Shown here piece after piece: positions 34,283 to 43,176 of a DNA stretch of 64,000 bases. Made by a program: the position numbers and the translations under genes. Position 1 is the first letter of the stretch. Each line of letters begins with the position of its first letter. Source of the DNA: Candidatus Saccharimonadota bacterium (GTDB taxonomy: Bacteria; Patescibacteriota; Saccharimonadia; Saccharimonadales; UBA4665); assembly GCA_024635495.1 (NCBI GenBank), contig JAGXIT010000004.1:310001-374000 (forward strand), read 5' to 3'. A model generated the notes under the pieces. That model had not been told where the DNA came from. It saw only the letters and a list, made by a program, of their open reading frames with translations, and did not search any database.

Positions 34283-34585
34283 CTAGCCTACAGAGATTCT
34301 GAACCACAAAATGGCGATCAGCACCGCTGCGCCGAGCACCTTGCGAAACTGCGTTGAGCCAGCCGTCATCTCGAGCCAGCACCAGGTGAAGATAGCCCCG
34401 AAAAATACCAAACCAAACAAGTCAGACAGCTTGCCTGTCGTAAATAGCTGCAGAAAAGCTCCGGACATCGCGATGATGAGTGGCAAATTAGGCGTCTCGG
34501 CGAGAATAAGCTCGTTCTGTTCATTGCGAAAAAAACGGTGTGTCAAGCTGCGCTGTTGCGTAAGATTGCGACGTTCAGTCCTCAT
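34283..34585 (-). CDS. Small hypothetical membrane protein
   Basis: 100 aa. A basic, polar N-terminus (MRTERRNLTQQRSL) is followed by about three hydrophobic segments (PLIIAMSGAFLQLFTTG, LFGLVFFGAIFTWCWLEM, VLGAAVLIAILWFRISVG). AAGGG lies 6 nt before the ATG, and an extended -10 (TGC-TATACT) is about 30 nt upstream. No family recognised. Confidence 0.65.
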   Translation of the reverse strand: MRTERRNLTQQRSLTHRFFRNEQNELILAETPNLPLIIAMSGAFLQLFTTGKLSDLFGLVFFGAIFTWCWLEMTAGSTQFRKVLGAAVLIAILWFRISVG

Positions 34586-34704
34586 GAGAATCCCTTCTAT
34601 ATTAGCTTAGGAAGTATAGCACCAAACGTATAGTAGCAAGTGGCGTACGCGATAAACCCAACTTAAGTTTGACTTACATAGGGTTTATGACGCGATTATC
34701 GTTA

Positions 34705-35370
34705 TTATTCAGACTGAGGATCGCTTTCGATAAGCTTCAATAGCTCACCGTCCCAATCGATTTCGATATCTGTCCCGATATCAGTCGTGAGGAGTAAGCC
34801 GTCTTGTAATATGCGCTCTGCGCCTTGTTCGCCCATATCACCCCGAAGACCTTTGTCGCTCGCGATTCTATATATGAGCCCAAAGGCTCGACGTATGTAC
34901 CGCTGACTCTCAGCGTCTACGGTAATGATTTGACACTGATCCATGATGAGTTTTCTAAGATCAGGATTACTGCGCAGCCCAATATCGCTATAATCTTCAA
35001 GAGATTTTCTGAAACTGGAACCACTAGGATCATCCTGGTTATTTGATGCTTTTTCTGCCTTTTTCACGAGGTTGTTGACATACTGCGTCATGCTGCTATC
35101 TGCTCCCTCCCTAGGAAAAAGACCAAGAGCAACCTCTAGGCCAAGCACCACACCGCGCATGTAGTTGTGTACTTCTGGGGGTATTTCTTCTTCGGTATCA
35201 TAGGTAACGTCACATATAAAATGTGCCAGCATGAACGTCTGCTCAAAAACTTGCGCATTTTGATATTTATCGATGAGCTCGTCGGTGTACTGCTTGGGCC
35301 CATGTAGGGTGAGTTGGAGCCAAAGCGCTTCGGCTGAGTTTTTTGGGCTGAGATATTCTTCGCCACTCAT
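34705..35370 (-). CDS. Hypothetical protein, paralogous family A (member 1)
   Basis: 221 aa, soluble, mostly helical. It shares a layout with the proteins at 35.4 and 46.5 kb: an N-terminal block (ALWLQLTLHGPKQYTDELID), a central MRGVVLGLEVALGLFP segment and a C-terminal block with AFGLIYRIA...AERILQDG. Identity is low but the order and spacing agree. No catalytic motif is visible. The C-terminus is acidic. No convincing promoter was found close to its ATG. Confidence 0.7.
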   Translation of the reverse strand: MSGEEYLSPKNSAEALWLQLTLHGPKQYTDELIDKYQNAQVFEQTFMLAHFICDVTYDTEEEIPPEVHNYMRGVVLGLEVALGLFPREGADSSMTQYVNNLVKKAEKASNNQDDPSGSSFRKSLEDYSDIGLRSNPDLRKLIMDQCQIITVDAESQRYIRRAFGLIYRIASDKGLRGDMGEQGAERILQDGLLLTTDIGTDIEIDWDGELLKLIESDPQSE

Positions 35371-35405
35371 ATATGTATACTGCCGTATCTATCACGAAAT
35401 GTGAC

Positions 35406-36065
35406 TTAGTGTCTTACCTCTGGTGTTTGATTGAAATGATTGATCAGCTCTGGGTCTAGGTTCAAGCCCTCAACAACTTCTATAAAAGCAATGTCGCGCC
35501 GAAGCCTATCCGCAACACCGCGACCCTGGGCCGCATATGCACTGTGGTGTCCCCAGGTGATGTGATGCATGATTCCAAACCCACTGCGCGCCAACTTTGC
35601 ACCCTCTGCAGTTCTTGCCAACTGCATACTTATGGTTTCCATCGGCTTGCTATACTGCGGCACTCGATCTGCTAGCTCCCCAAGCCCTCGGCTAACCACC
35701 GTGCGCCTCTTACTACGTGCATTCTCCTCGGGGCTACCATACGATAAACTATCATTAAGAATAGCGAGAATAATTTCAATTGAGTGAGCAATTTTTGCAT
35801 CTTCTCTTGAATCCGGGATGCCCACCGAGGTAAATACCCCAAGGCTTGTTCCTCTAGTGTAGTTGATTGTCGGCATATGGGTCAGCTCATCCTTCGTCTC
35901 TCCGCAGGCAATCGCAGCCAGTCTGAGTAGTGGCTCATGAAACTGAAAGCTTCTGAAGCCGGTGCGCAGCGTATCCGTAAAGGCTTGCATGCCTTGGGCG
36001 CGCAACTGCTCAACGAGCACATCGGGTGGCTGTTGGTCGCTATACGGTAAAGATTCTGATGACAT
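35406..36065 (-). CDS. Hypothetical protein, paralogous family A (member 2)
   Basis: 219 aa. N-terminal block VLVEQLRAQGMQAFTDTLRT, central TRGTSLGVFTSVGIPD and C-terminal block GFGIMHHITWG...VADRLRRDI align in order with members 1 and 3. The -10 TATCGT lies in TGG-TATCGT (36073-36078), 7 nt before the ATG, and the surrounding TTTATGGTATnGT sequence is nearly the same as that in front of member 3 at 47.1 kb. Function unknown. Confidence 0.7.
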   Translation of the reverse strand: MSSESLPYSDQQPPDVLVEQLRAQGMQAFTDTLRTGFRSFQFHEPLLRLAAIACGETKDELTHMPTINYTRGTSLGVFTSVGIPDSREDAKIAHSIEIILAILNDSLSYGSPEENARSKRRTVVSRGLGELADRVPQYSKPMETISMQLARTAEGAKLARSGFGIMHHITWGHHSAYAAQGRGVADRLRRDIAFIEVVEGLNLDPELINHFNQTPEVRH

Positions 36066-36134
36066 ATGCCATACGATACCATAAATATGTAATAAAGTAA
36101 ATATAGCGAACGGCTGTAACTTGTCTATGAATAA

Positions 36135-36728
36135 CTAATCTTGACTTAGTATAAACGCAGTGGCTAGGCTGTGCTCTTTTCCGCTGGCGTGGATGGCGGT
36201 TTGCAGTTCCGCCAGCTCTCTGCCCAGAAGCTCTTGATCATACGGAGTGGTATCGCGGATAACCATATCTGGTTCGTTGGGCTCAACGAAATTCGGGTGC
36301 TCGACCACGCTTGATCCGCTCTCGCGGTCCGCACCATAGAATTCTAAAGTGTATGTATTTTGCAGACCATGATTTTCGAATCCCGCTTGGAGCAGAATTG
36401 TGCGTATAGCCACCGTATATGTTTCATGAGTATGCGTACCCGGGCTTCTGTCGTGCATATAGGTGATGTCAAATCGTTTTCCTGCGAATGACCATATTCG
36501 ACCCGAGCCACTATCTTTTGCTAAATATTCAAACAAACGGTGTACATATATGCCCTGACTGTCACACTCCGCGTTGGTATCTAAGGTCACGTTTGAGCTC
36601 AGTGACTCATGCAGTACGCTGTCGATGGCATGCGCAATAACCCCACATGACTGAAATTTCTCTAGTGGAGTTTGGGTATACTCTTCTTTGCCGCCAAATG
36701 GTGGCTGGTGGAGCGCTTCTACAGACAT
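36135..36728 (-). CDS. Hypothetical protein, 197 aa
   Basis: Soluble. It contains a likely beta-sheet domain (GRIWSFAGKRFDITYMHDR, ETYTVAIRTILLQAGF, TYTLEFYGADRESG), an acidic loop (VEPNEPDMVIRDTTPYD) and a C-terminal helix. I recognise no family. TATATT (36736-36741) ends 7 nt before the ATG, so it is probably a monocistronic, leaderless gene. It is divergent from the family B gene at 36.8 kb, 72 bp away. Confidence 0.65.
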   Translation of the reverse strand: MSVEALHQPPFGGKEEYTQTPLEKFQSCGVIAHAIDSVLHESLSSNVTLDTNAECDSQGIYVHRLFEYLAKDSGSGRIWSFAGKRFDITYMHDRSPGTHTHETYTVAIRTILLQAGFENHGLQNTYTLEFYGADRESGSSVVEHPNFVEPNEPDMVIRDTTPYDQELLGRELAELQTAIHASGKEHSLATAFILSQD

Positions 36729-36800
36729 AGGAAGTAATATAACCCCAATCTATAAAAAATGAAAAGAAAATACTTTGACAGGTTGTGGGATAATAATTTT

Positions 36801-37442
36801 ATGGCAATACAGCCCAATATCCCGCGCGAACCTATGCCGACGCTCATGACTAAAAAGATGAAAGCACGAGCAAATAGTATATTTGGCGCCGACAGTCAGG
36901 AAAAAAGTGCCCATCACTTACGAGCAATTACCCTAGGGTTGGCTTCTGTCGCAATCCGAGTTGATCAAAGTAAAGAAGATTGGTGGCGCATACGACGCCT
37001 GAAGGCTAGCGCACTCCTATTTGATGCTTGGAAAAAGACATTGACTGTACAACAATACGAGATACTTCTGGAAAATAAAGAGCCGAAAAGACGCTTTCTG
37101 TATGCGCCATTCTCCGCTACGTTCGCCTACAATCCGGCAGCACCAGACACAGAGCCCCGACATCTTCGGAGATTTGAGGACGATGCCAGAAAGGTTCGCA
37201 AATGCCAGCAAATACTGAAGCGCGTCGAGGGAGGCTCCCAGCGACACGACCCATTTCAGAACGACGGCGCACGCGCCTTGCTATCGGAGCTAGTGGAAGA
37301 GGCCTTACTGTACCAGCAACTCGGTGATCATGGAACCGAACCATATTTTGATCCGCAAATCATGGCTCAATTCGCCTTAGGCATCACCACCCTCGAAGCG
37401 CCCTCGAAGCCAAACGAAATAACACGAGCTGGCAATATTTAA
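36801..37442 (+). CDS. Hypothetical protein, paralogous family B (member 1)
   Basis: 213 aa, soluble, basic. It shares with the next gene the segments MTKKMKARANSIFG, HHLRAITLGLASVAIRVDQSK, LTVQQYEIL, AFNPAAP-like YNPAAPDTEP and HDPFQNDGARALL. The ATG at 36801 is chosen over one at 36759 because an extended -10 (TGG-GATAAT, 36789-36794) ends 6 nt upstream and lies inside the longer frame. Function unknown. Confidence 0.65.
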   Translation: MAIQPNIPREPMPTLMTKKMKARANSIFGADSQEKSAHHLRAITLGLASVAIRVDQSKEDWWRIRRLKASALLFDAWKKTLTVQQYEILLENKEPKRRFLYAPFSATFAYNPAAPDTEPRHLRRFEDDARKVRKCQQILKRVEGGSQRHDPFQNDGARALLSELVEEALLYQQLGDHGTEPYFDPQIMAQFALGITTLEAPSKPNEITRAGNI

Positions 37443-37474
37443 CTTTTTGTGGTGTTGTGTGGCATAATGGCATG

Positions 37475-38050
37475 ATGACACAACCAAAACCCATGAGTGA
37501 AAAGCTGGTGCATGCTGCAAAAAGCATCTTAAATCCGGGCGAAAACGACCGGTCGCACAAAATTAGAGCCGTCGAGGTACCACTGGGGCTGCTCGCGGTG
37601 CGGGTTGACCCGCCGAAGATAAGTCTCTATCGCGGGCACGGAACTTTCATCTGGGCTATCGTGGCAGATACCGAGAACCAAATACTGACGGTACAAAAGC
37701 ACGAGAAGCTGCCGGGCAAAAATCAAGTATTCAATACACACTTTAGACGAAATTTTGTACTGGACCCAGCCATCTTAGGGACTGGTCCTAGCGAAGTACC
37801 CTCAGGAAGACTACCCAAAAGTGACCGCACGGCAATAGCGACAAGCTTGAAAATAGCTGGCCGGTTCATCGATGGCTATAAAAGTCATGATCCATTCCAA
37901 GATGCCTGCGCTCGTAACTATTTCCTCGATATGGCCGGGCCTCTACACGAGGACGAGAAACTACTCACCGAGCTAAATTTCCACCCAGCAGTTATCGAAC
38001 AGTACCCTACCCTCGTAGCTAAACACGAGCTAGAACCCGAACAACATTAG
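37475..38050 (+). CDS. Hypothetical protein, paralogous family B (member 2)
   Basis: 191 aa. Matches the preceding gene over most of its length (MSEKLVHAAKSIL, HKIRAVEVPLGLLAVRVDPPK, LTVQKHEKL, FVLDPAILGTGPSEVP, HDPFQDACARNYF). The motif HDPFQ and the RVD-xxK pair are the best conserved points. An extended -10 (TGG-CATAAT, 37463-37468) ends 6 nt before ATG 37475; another ATG at 37472 is also possible. Separate promoters for each copy suggest an older tandem duplication with independent control. Confidence 0.65.
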   Translation: MTQPKPMSEKLVHAAKSILNPGENDRSHKIRAVEVPLGLLAVRVDPPKISLYRGHGTFIWAIVADTENQILTVQKHEKLPGKNQVFNTHFRRNFVLDPAILGTGPSEVPSGRLPKSDRTAIATSLKIAGRFIDGYKSHDPFQDACARNYFLDMAGPLHEDEKLLTELNFHPAVIEQYPTLVAKHELEPEQH

Positions 38051-38059
38051 ACCCCCGGA

Positions 38060-38854
38060 TTAGTGCAGACCCGGGACTCGGTGAGGGAGTTGCGGAGCCT
38101 CCGTGTAGTGCGAACTGATGACTCTACTCATGACCGCCACTTTATTATCACTTTGTACTTCTTTAATTGGCTTTTCATGATAGCCTTTGAGCTCCTCGAG
38201 TGCTGCATCGATTTGTTCTGGCGAAAAGCCCTGGAAGTGCATATCCTCCCGAATAAGTGGCGTATCGTGCAGGCCAGAGTAAAGTATCTCCCTCGGCGCT
38301 GGGTCCATCACGATGTGTTGAGCGACCTTTGCCGCCGGTGAGGCTTCTGGGTGCTCAAGTCGAGACCAGTTCCTGAACTTAAACTCCCGCTCGAGTATTG
38401 CCAAAATTGGCAGAGTATACTGTCTATCTTCATAGAAAACTGTGTCAGGGTCAACCTTGGCGTCTTTCGCCACATCTTCCGGCACAATCGGGTAGTTGAA
38501 GTTGCCGACACTATAGCGTTCACGATAGTGTGGCCCCGTACTGTCCAGAACAACCAGCCTAGGACCGTTGGTAGCGTGCACAGTTTTTGGCAATACTATG
38601 CCTTGCGCTTTCCTTGTCTCAGCTTCAAAGTGCCTGCCAGATCTGACCATTATGGGCAAGAGGTCGCCCTCCAACTCATTGTAGGCGTCCATAACAACCT
38701 TGCCGATTCTCTCGGGCTGGACGATTTCATCTGGGCGCTCAACCATGGTTTGCAGCATTTTACTGACTGACTGTTCGTATGTCTCGTGTTGTACTACTGA
38801 CTCATGATGCGGCGCTATTGTGCCTTGTTGGACTTCTACGGCAAAAGTTGTCAT
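38060..38854 (-). CDS. Hypothetical protein, 264 aa
   Basis: Soluble. A helical N-terminus (TYEQSVSKMLQTMVERPDEI) precedes a segment with IVLPKTVHATNGPRLVVLDS and a His/Tyr-containing stretch (GPHYRERYSVGNFNYPIVP), and a C-terminal helix-rich part (SPEQIDAALEELKGYHEKPI). No family recognised. ATG 38854 has AAGGA 8 nt upstream; an in-frame ATG at 38881 is possible. It converges on the family B gene with 9 bp between. Confidence 0.65.
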   Translation of the reverse strand: MTTFAVEVQQGTIAPHHESVVQHETYEQSVSKMLQTMVERPDEIVQPERIGKVVMDAYNELEGDLLPIMVRSGRHFEAETRKAQGIVLPKTVHATNGPRLVVLDSTGPHYRERYSVGNFNYPIVPEDVAKDAKVDPDTVFYEDRQYTLPILAILEREFKFRNWSRLEHPEASPAAKVAQHIVMDPAPREILYSGLHDTPLIREDMHFQGFSPEQIDAALEELKGYHEKPIKEVQSDNKVAVMSRVISSHYTEAPQLPHRVPGLH

Positions 38855-39043
38855 TCCGATATTCCTTCTGTATACCGCCATACGCCGCTAGTTTGTATGT
38901 AGTGAGCGTAATGGTGGTGTTTGCTATACATGATGTGTTTATTTTGTAACCCTCATTAGCAACGTTACACCCCCTTCTCAGCTTTTTCTGTGAGATACAT
39001 TACAAACAACACTTTTAACGGGGGTAAAAATGCTTATGTGATA

Positions 39044-39072
39044 TTGACTACTTTTTTATATTGTTTTAGAAT
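39044..39072 (+). promoter_or_regulatory. Strong promoter of the 39.1-kb gene
   Basis: TTGACT (39044-39049), 17-bp spacer, TAGAAT (39067-39072), then 8 nt to the ATG at 39081. This gives both consensus boxes and a predicted leaderless start. The 226 bp between 38854 and 39081 hold nothing else that I can identify; the segment is AT-rich. Confidence 0.7.
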
Positions 39073-39080
39073 AATTAATT

Positions 39081-39584
39081 ATGATATCTTTTGATAAACG
39101 GATAGAGATAGAAAGCTTTGAAATGCCTGCGGATATTGACGAGGCGCGTCACTCGCCCATCGGTGGACAGGTATTGAATTTACTATACGAGACGACCCAA
39201 TCTAGAAACCCGAAATTTGATAACAATGTAGCCGATGCACTTGCGGAGTTGGCCGATTCTGAGCTACTTGTCGCCTCGCCTCACAAATACAGGGATTATG
39301 TGTTGGGATTTGTGGCTACCCGTGCGACAGAATCTGACTCAGCTTTATCCATGGTTGAAGTTGTGCCATTTTTACGATCGAATCTCGATACTAAGCTAGC
39401 TGGAAGTGCTCTGAATGCATTACTCCGGACGGCCGAAGGCAATGCGACAGAAAACGACGCCGGTATAGTAGCCATACCGACACCAAAACATTCACACAAC
39501 AAGAATCTACTTAGCTCTCGAGGTTACAAACCAGTCGGCGGTTGGTGGCATAAGCACATGGAACTAGACCTCATCCATAGCTAG
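39081..39584 (+). CDS. GNAT-like protein (putative)
   Basis: 167 aa. The second half resembles an acetyltransferase fold: a beta strand (ALSMVEVVPFLR), a helix entry (NLDTKLAGSALNALLRTAEGNA), AGIVAIPTPKHSHNKNLLSSRGYKPVGGWWHK with the NxxLLxxxGY pattern typical of GNAT C-termini. The acetyl-CoA loop is not canonical, so the assignment is tentative. The N-terminal half is unrecognised. Confidence 0.55.
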   Translation: MISFDKRIEIESFEMPADIDEARHSPIGGQVLNLLYETTQSRNPKFDNNVADALAELADSELLVASPHKYRDYVLGFVATRATESDSALSMVEVVPFLRSNLDTKLAGSALNALLRTAEGNATENDAGIVAIPTPKHSHNKNLLSSRGYKPVGGWWHKHMELDLIHS

Positions 39585-39640
39585 GCTATCGCATCACTAG
39601 TCTCAAGACCCGTCTAGCTATGACTGTTATACTGAAGAGT

Positions 39641-40624
39641 ATGCAATATCGTACATTTTCAAATACCACACAAAAAGTTTCAGAAATAGGGCTCGGCACC
39701 TGGCAAATTGGCGGCTCTTGGGGTGACGTCGAGGACACCGAGGCGCACGCTATCCTACAAATGGCCGTCGACAATGGCGTCACGTTCTTCGACACCGCCG
39801 ATGTCTACGGCGATGGTCGCAGCGAGCGTTTGATTGGTGATTTCCTCAAATCTACCAATGCCGATATCTTCGTCGCCACCAAGCTTGGACGTGGCGGCAG
39901 TCCAGGCTGGCCTGAAAACTTCGAGCTCGACACCATGCGCGCTCATGCCCAGGCATCTGCCAAACGACTGGGCGTCGATACCCTAGACCTCATCCAATTG
40001 CACTGCATCCCGACAGAGGTTATGCGTGAGGGTGTCGTCTTTGACCACCTCCGCACCCTACAGTCCGAAGGCGTCATCACGCATTTCGGCGCCAGCGTCG
40101 AATCTGTCGAGGAGGGCCTCATCTGTCTCGAGCAAGAGGACTTAAGCTCACTCCAAGTTATCTTCAATATCTACCGCCAGAAGCCGATTACCGAGTTATT
40201 CGAACAAGCCAAGGCCAAGAACGTGTCGATTATCGTGCGCTTACCACTCGCGAGCGGCTTACTGAGTGGCAAGATGACCAAATCGACGACATTTGGCGCC
40301 GAAGACCACCGCAATTTCAACCGCGACGGCAAGTCCTTCAATGTCGGCGAGACATTCGCGGGGCTTCCATTCGAAAAGGGTGTAGAGCTCGCCGACGAGC
40401 TCAAGACGATGCTTCCAGACGGTATGACTATGCCGCAGCTTGCGCTGCGCTGGATACTCGACTTCGATGCCGTCACGACCGTAATACCTGGCGCCAGCCG
40501 CGAGTCACAAGTACTATCAAATACGTCCGCTTCAGATCTCCCGCCACTCTCACCTGAGCTTCACGCGAAGCTATCGAGCTGGTACGATGAAAGTGTCAAA
40601 GCCCACATCCGTGGCAAATATTAA
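39641..40624 (+). CDS. Aldo/keto reductase
   Basis: 327-aa NADPH-dependent oxidoreductase with an (alpha/beta)8 barrel. Family marks: IGLGTWQIGGSWGD, FFDTADVYGDGRSERLIGDFL with the catalytic Asp and Tyr, the conserved Lys in ATKLGRGG, and LDLIQLHC with the catalytic His. The C-terminal cofactor segment VIPGASRESQV is typical. The ATG at 39641 is chosen because TGT-TATACT (39625-39633) ends 7 nt upstream, placing the in-frame ATG at 39620 outside the transcript. It forms an operon with the following SDR. Confidence 0.92.
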   Translation: MQYRTFSNTTQKVSEIGLGTWQIGGSWGDVEDTEAHAILQMAVDNGVTFFDTADVYGDGRSERLIGDFLKSTNADIFVATKLGRGGSPGWPENFELDTMRAHAQASAKRLGVDTLDLIQLHCIPTEVMREGVVFDHLRTLQSEGVITHFGASVESVEEGLICLEQEDLSSLQVIFNIYRQKPITELFEQAKAKNVSIIVRLPLASGLLSGKMTKSTTFGAEDHRNFNRDGKSFNVGETFAGLPFEKGVELADELKTMLPDGMTMPQLALRWILDFDAVTTVIPGASRESQVLSNTSASDLPPLSPELHAKLSSWYDESVKAHIRGKY

Positions 40625-40645
40625 AAAGTAACAGATAGGATCTAC

Positions 40646-41443
40646 ATGCACGTACAGAACAAAGTTATCGTAGTCACCGGAGCCGGTGGTGGTATCGGCG
40701 GTGAGCTCGTCCGCAGCCTACTCGCTCGCGGAGCTAAAGTCGCAGCTGTCGACTTGCGTGAGGAGCCCCTACATCAACTTGCTGATGGCGTTGGCCAGAA
40801 TATCTCCATCCACGCCATGAATATCACGGATAAAGACGCCGTGGCTAAGCTACCCCAGCAAGTCATCGACGCTCACGGCTCTATCGACGGCGTCATCAAC
40901 TGCGCCGGCATCATCCAGCCCTTCGTGAAGGTAAACGATCTCGCCTACGATGCGATAGATAAGGTTGTGCAGGTGAATTTCTATGGCACGCTCTATATGA
41001 CCAAGGCATTTCTCCCCCACCTGCTCAAACGACCAGAAGCTCACATCGTCAATGTCTCGAGCATGGGCGGCTTCTTGCCAGTGCCAGGCCAAAGCATTTA
41101 TGGCGCCTCGAAGGCAGCGGTCAAACTCCTGACCGAAGGTTTGTATGCCGAGCTGCTCGACACGAATGTGCGTGTGAGTGTCGTATTCCCGGGTGCCACC
41201 AAGACGAACATTTCTGATAATTCTGGCGTCCCAGCTCCTGCCATGCCAGATGGTGACAAAGCCCAAGATTTCCCGATGCTCTCAGCAGAAGCCGCTGCAA
41301 AGATTATCGTCGATGGCATGGAGAAGAACAAGCCGCAGATATTCACTGGCAAAGATTCCAAGATGATGAATCGGCTCTACCGTCTGAACCCTGTCTCCGC
41401 GACCAAGCTTATCGCCAAGCAGATGAAGTCTCTACTGTCGTAG
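40646..41443 (+). CDS. Short-chain dehydrogenase/reductase
   Basis: 265-aa NAD(P)-dependent Rossmann enzyme. TGAGGGIGGELVRSL is the cofactor motif (TGxxxGIG); INCAGII replaces NNAG; the catalytic Ser lies in NVSSMGG and the Tyr-Lys in YGASKAA. It starts 21 bp after the aldo/keto reductase stop with TAGGAT 4 nt before the ATG. Substrate unknown. Confidence 0.92.
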   Translation: MHVQNKVIVVTGAGGGIGGELVRSLLARGAKVAAVDLREEPLHQLADGVGQNISIHAMNITDKDAVAKLPQQVIDAHGSIDGVINCAGIIQPFVKVNDLAYDAIDKVVQVNFYGTLYMTKAFLPHLLKRPEAHIVNVSSMGGFLPVPGQSIYGASKAAVKLLTEGLYAELLDTNVRVSVVFPGATKTNISDNSGVPAPAMPDGDKAQDFPMLSAEAAAKIIVDGMEKNKPQIFTGKDSKMMNRLYRLNPVSATKLIAKQMKSLLS

Positions 41444-41616
41444 CACCACAAGCCGCCGACTCAGCTCAAGATTCGGTAATTATTTCGACGCTACTTCGTA
41501 GCTTGCACGAGTTACTTCTTGTCTGTAGCAACGAGAAGTAACCAAGAAGTGCCAAGGCACACTGGGGCTGTGTACTACTTCTTCTAGCCTTTGATGACGA
41601 GAAAAACTACTGATTA
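41444..41616. repeat. Intergenic region with nested inverted repeats
   Basis: This 173-bp gap between convergent genes holds GCTAC-TTC-GTAGC (about 41510), a 9-bp pair GTTACTTCT / AGAAGTAAC separated by 14 nt, and an AGAAGT / ACTTCT pair enclosing CACAC / GTGTG. It could be a bidirectional terminator region or a small structured RNA; no T-tract terminator is clear. Confidence 0.4.
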
Positions 41617-42606
41617 TTAGCCTTCACGTTTTTGTAGCCGCTGGAGCAACATAATTGCTCGTTCTACATGCTCTTCGCGGGCTTTCGCTTCTGCTGTTTC
41701 ACGACGTAACTCGTGCGTTACCCTTTCGACGGAACCATCCTCCAATGCAGCAAGCTCTAGTCCGTAGCTTTTCTCAGGATCTGACTCGGTCGCATCCATG
41801 TAGGGCCACGTCCTGCCGCCTTTGCCCTGACCGGTAGGAACGTATACTGCAGATGCTGCAAACATATTTAGGGTACTCGCTCGCATCTGGCCCTCTAAGG
41901 CTGCAACTCTTTGTCTAGATTCAACGAACACGCCAGGGACCTTTGCTGCGGGTATATCCGAAAATACTGTCAATCTACGAGCCATCCGTTGATCCTCTGT
42001 TGAGATTTCTTTCATCGCACGACGCACTACTCGAGCAAGCTCAATCTGAGTTCTAGTGGTCTCTTGCATAGTCGCGTCTGGCAAAAGTATATTTTTTACG
42101 GCTGGGGCGAGGCCATTGTTTGCCTCACGCAGCGCATTGATGATGTTTAGATTGTAGTAGATATATGGATAATATTTTTCTAGGTCGTGTTCCCGGAGCT
42201 TCGTCTTTATTGTGTCTATCAGTTCGGCACTGCCCACCACCCACGTCTTCTCGTTCGGGTCGATTCGACCCATACGATTGTTCCGAATGAGTGAGGCGCC
42301 CTGTCCGGTCTCGGTTGCGATATGCCTTTGTATGCCATTCATGGCCACAGTACCTTCAGCGACGATGATTGGTACGTACACCCCTGTTGCCGCTTCGAAC
42401 CCATTGTCATTGTCCACATACGATGCTTCACCGTCGAGTTCGTAATGCTCTAGACTAGCGCCCGACTCACCTACGGTTGCAGTGGCGACATTTACCATTT
42501 TTATGCCTGGGTCTACGGGTGCATCTTGGACCGAAATCCAGCCCACGCGCTCACCGGCCAGCTCTGCTGAAAACTCTTTATCGACAACTTTCGTAAGCCT
42601 TTCCAT
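41617..42606 (-). CDS. Hypothetical protein, 329 aa
   Basis: Soluble, unrecognised. The N-terminal half is beta-rich (GWISVQDAPVDPG, VYVPIIVAEGTVAMNG), then a segment with TWVVGSAELIDTIKTKL and YYPYIYYNLNIINALREAN, a helical part with TRTQIELARVVRRAMKEI, and a charged C-terminal helix (VTHELRRETAEAKAREEHVE) likely to form a coiled coil. AAGGGAG precedes the ATG. Confidence 0.7.
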   Translation of the reverse strand: MERLTKVVDKEFSAELAGERVGWISVQDAPVDPGIKMVNVATATVGESGASLEHYELDGEASYVDNDNGFEAATGVYVPIIVAEGTVAMNGIQRHIATETGQGASLIRNNRMGRIDPNEKTWVVGSAELIDTIKTKLREHDLEKYYPYIYYNLNIINALREANNGLAPAVKNILLPDATMQETTRTQIELARVVRRAMKEISTEDQRMARRLTVFSDIPAAKVPGVFVESRQRVAALEGQMRASTLNMFAASAVYVPTGQGKGGRTWPYMDATESDPEKSYGLELAALEDGSVERVTHELRRETAEAKAREEHVERAIMLLQRLQKREG

Positions 42607-42684
42607 GAAACTCCCTTGTTATGTAATTGCACTCATTATCTGTTTGCGGTCATGTATTTGCAAGCATAACCACAATCAGGCGAA

Positions 42685-43125
42685 CTATTTGTCGAGCACT
42701 TTTGCCATGAGTACGCTACGCTCGGTAGCTTCACGCTCTACAGTGAAACCCATTTTCTGATAAAAGGGCGCTGCATCGTGCCATACAGATGCGAGCACAA
42801 TATCTGCCTGAGACGTCATGCCCTCTAGAGCTGTGGTCATGAGCGTACGAGCTATACCGCGGTACCGCGCATCCTCATCGACTGCGATATCCTCGATTTT
42901 GGCACACCTTCGCTCCGAGAAGACATCGTAGTGCACCATGCCAGCTATTTCACTATCCGGGCCTCTCACGACCCGATACTCGCCATAGTCCATGTAGAAA
43001 CGCTCTGGCGCTAACGCTTCGCTACCTGCGGCTATGCCACATAGGCGGAGCACTTGTGCCACGTCCGCCCGGCGTGCGGCTGATTCTTGATCCATCTCGG
43101 TCAAGCAGAAGTTTTCTACCAACAT
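42685..43125 (-). CDS. GNAT family N-acetyltransferase
   Basis: 146 aa. Acetyl-CoA dependent transferase fold: IAGMVHYDVFSERRCAKIEDIAVDEDARYRGIARTLMTTAL includes the motif A pyrophosphate loop (RYRGIA), and the C-terminus has the usual AAPFYQKMGFTVERE. Substrate unknown. An extended -10 (TGG-TATAAT, 43134-43139) ends 8 nt before the ATG, predicting a leaderless mRNA. Confidence 0.88.
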   Translation of the reverse strand: MLVENFCLTEMDQESAARRADVAQVLRLCGIAAGSEALAPERFYMDYGEYRVVRGPDSEIAGMVHYDVFSERRCAKIEDIAVDEDARYRGIARTLMTTALEGMTSQADIVLASVWHDAAPFYQKMGFTVEREATERSVLMAKVLDK

Positions 43126-43176
43126 GAAATATTATTATACCAGTTTTTATCCATTCCGCAACGTGTAGCCATCCCT

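Noticed and set aside
39620-39640. Upstream ATG for the aldo/keto reductase
   Set aside because: The TATACT box lies between this ATG and the one at 39641, so it would not be transcribed.
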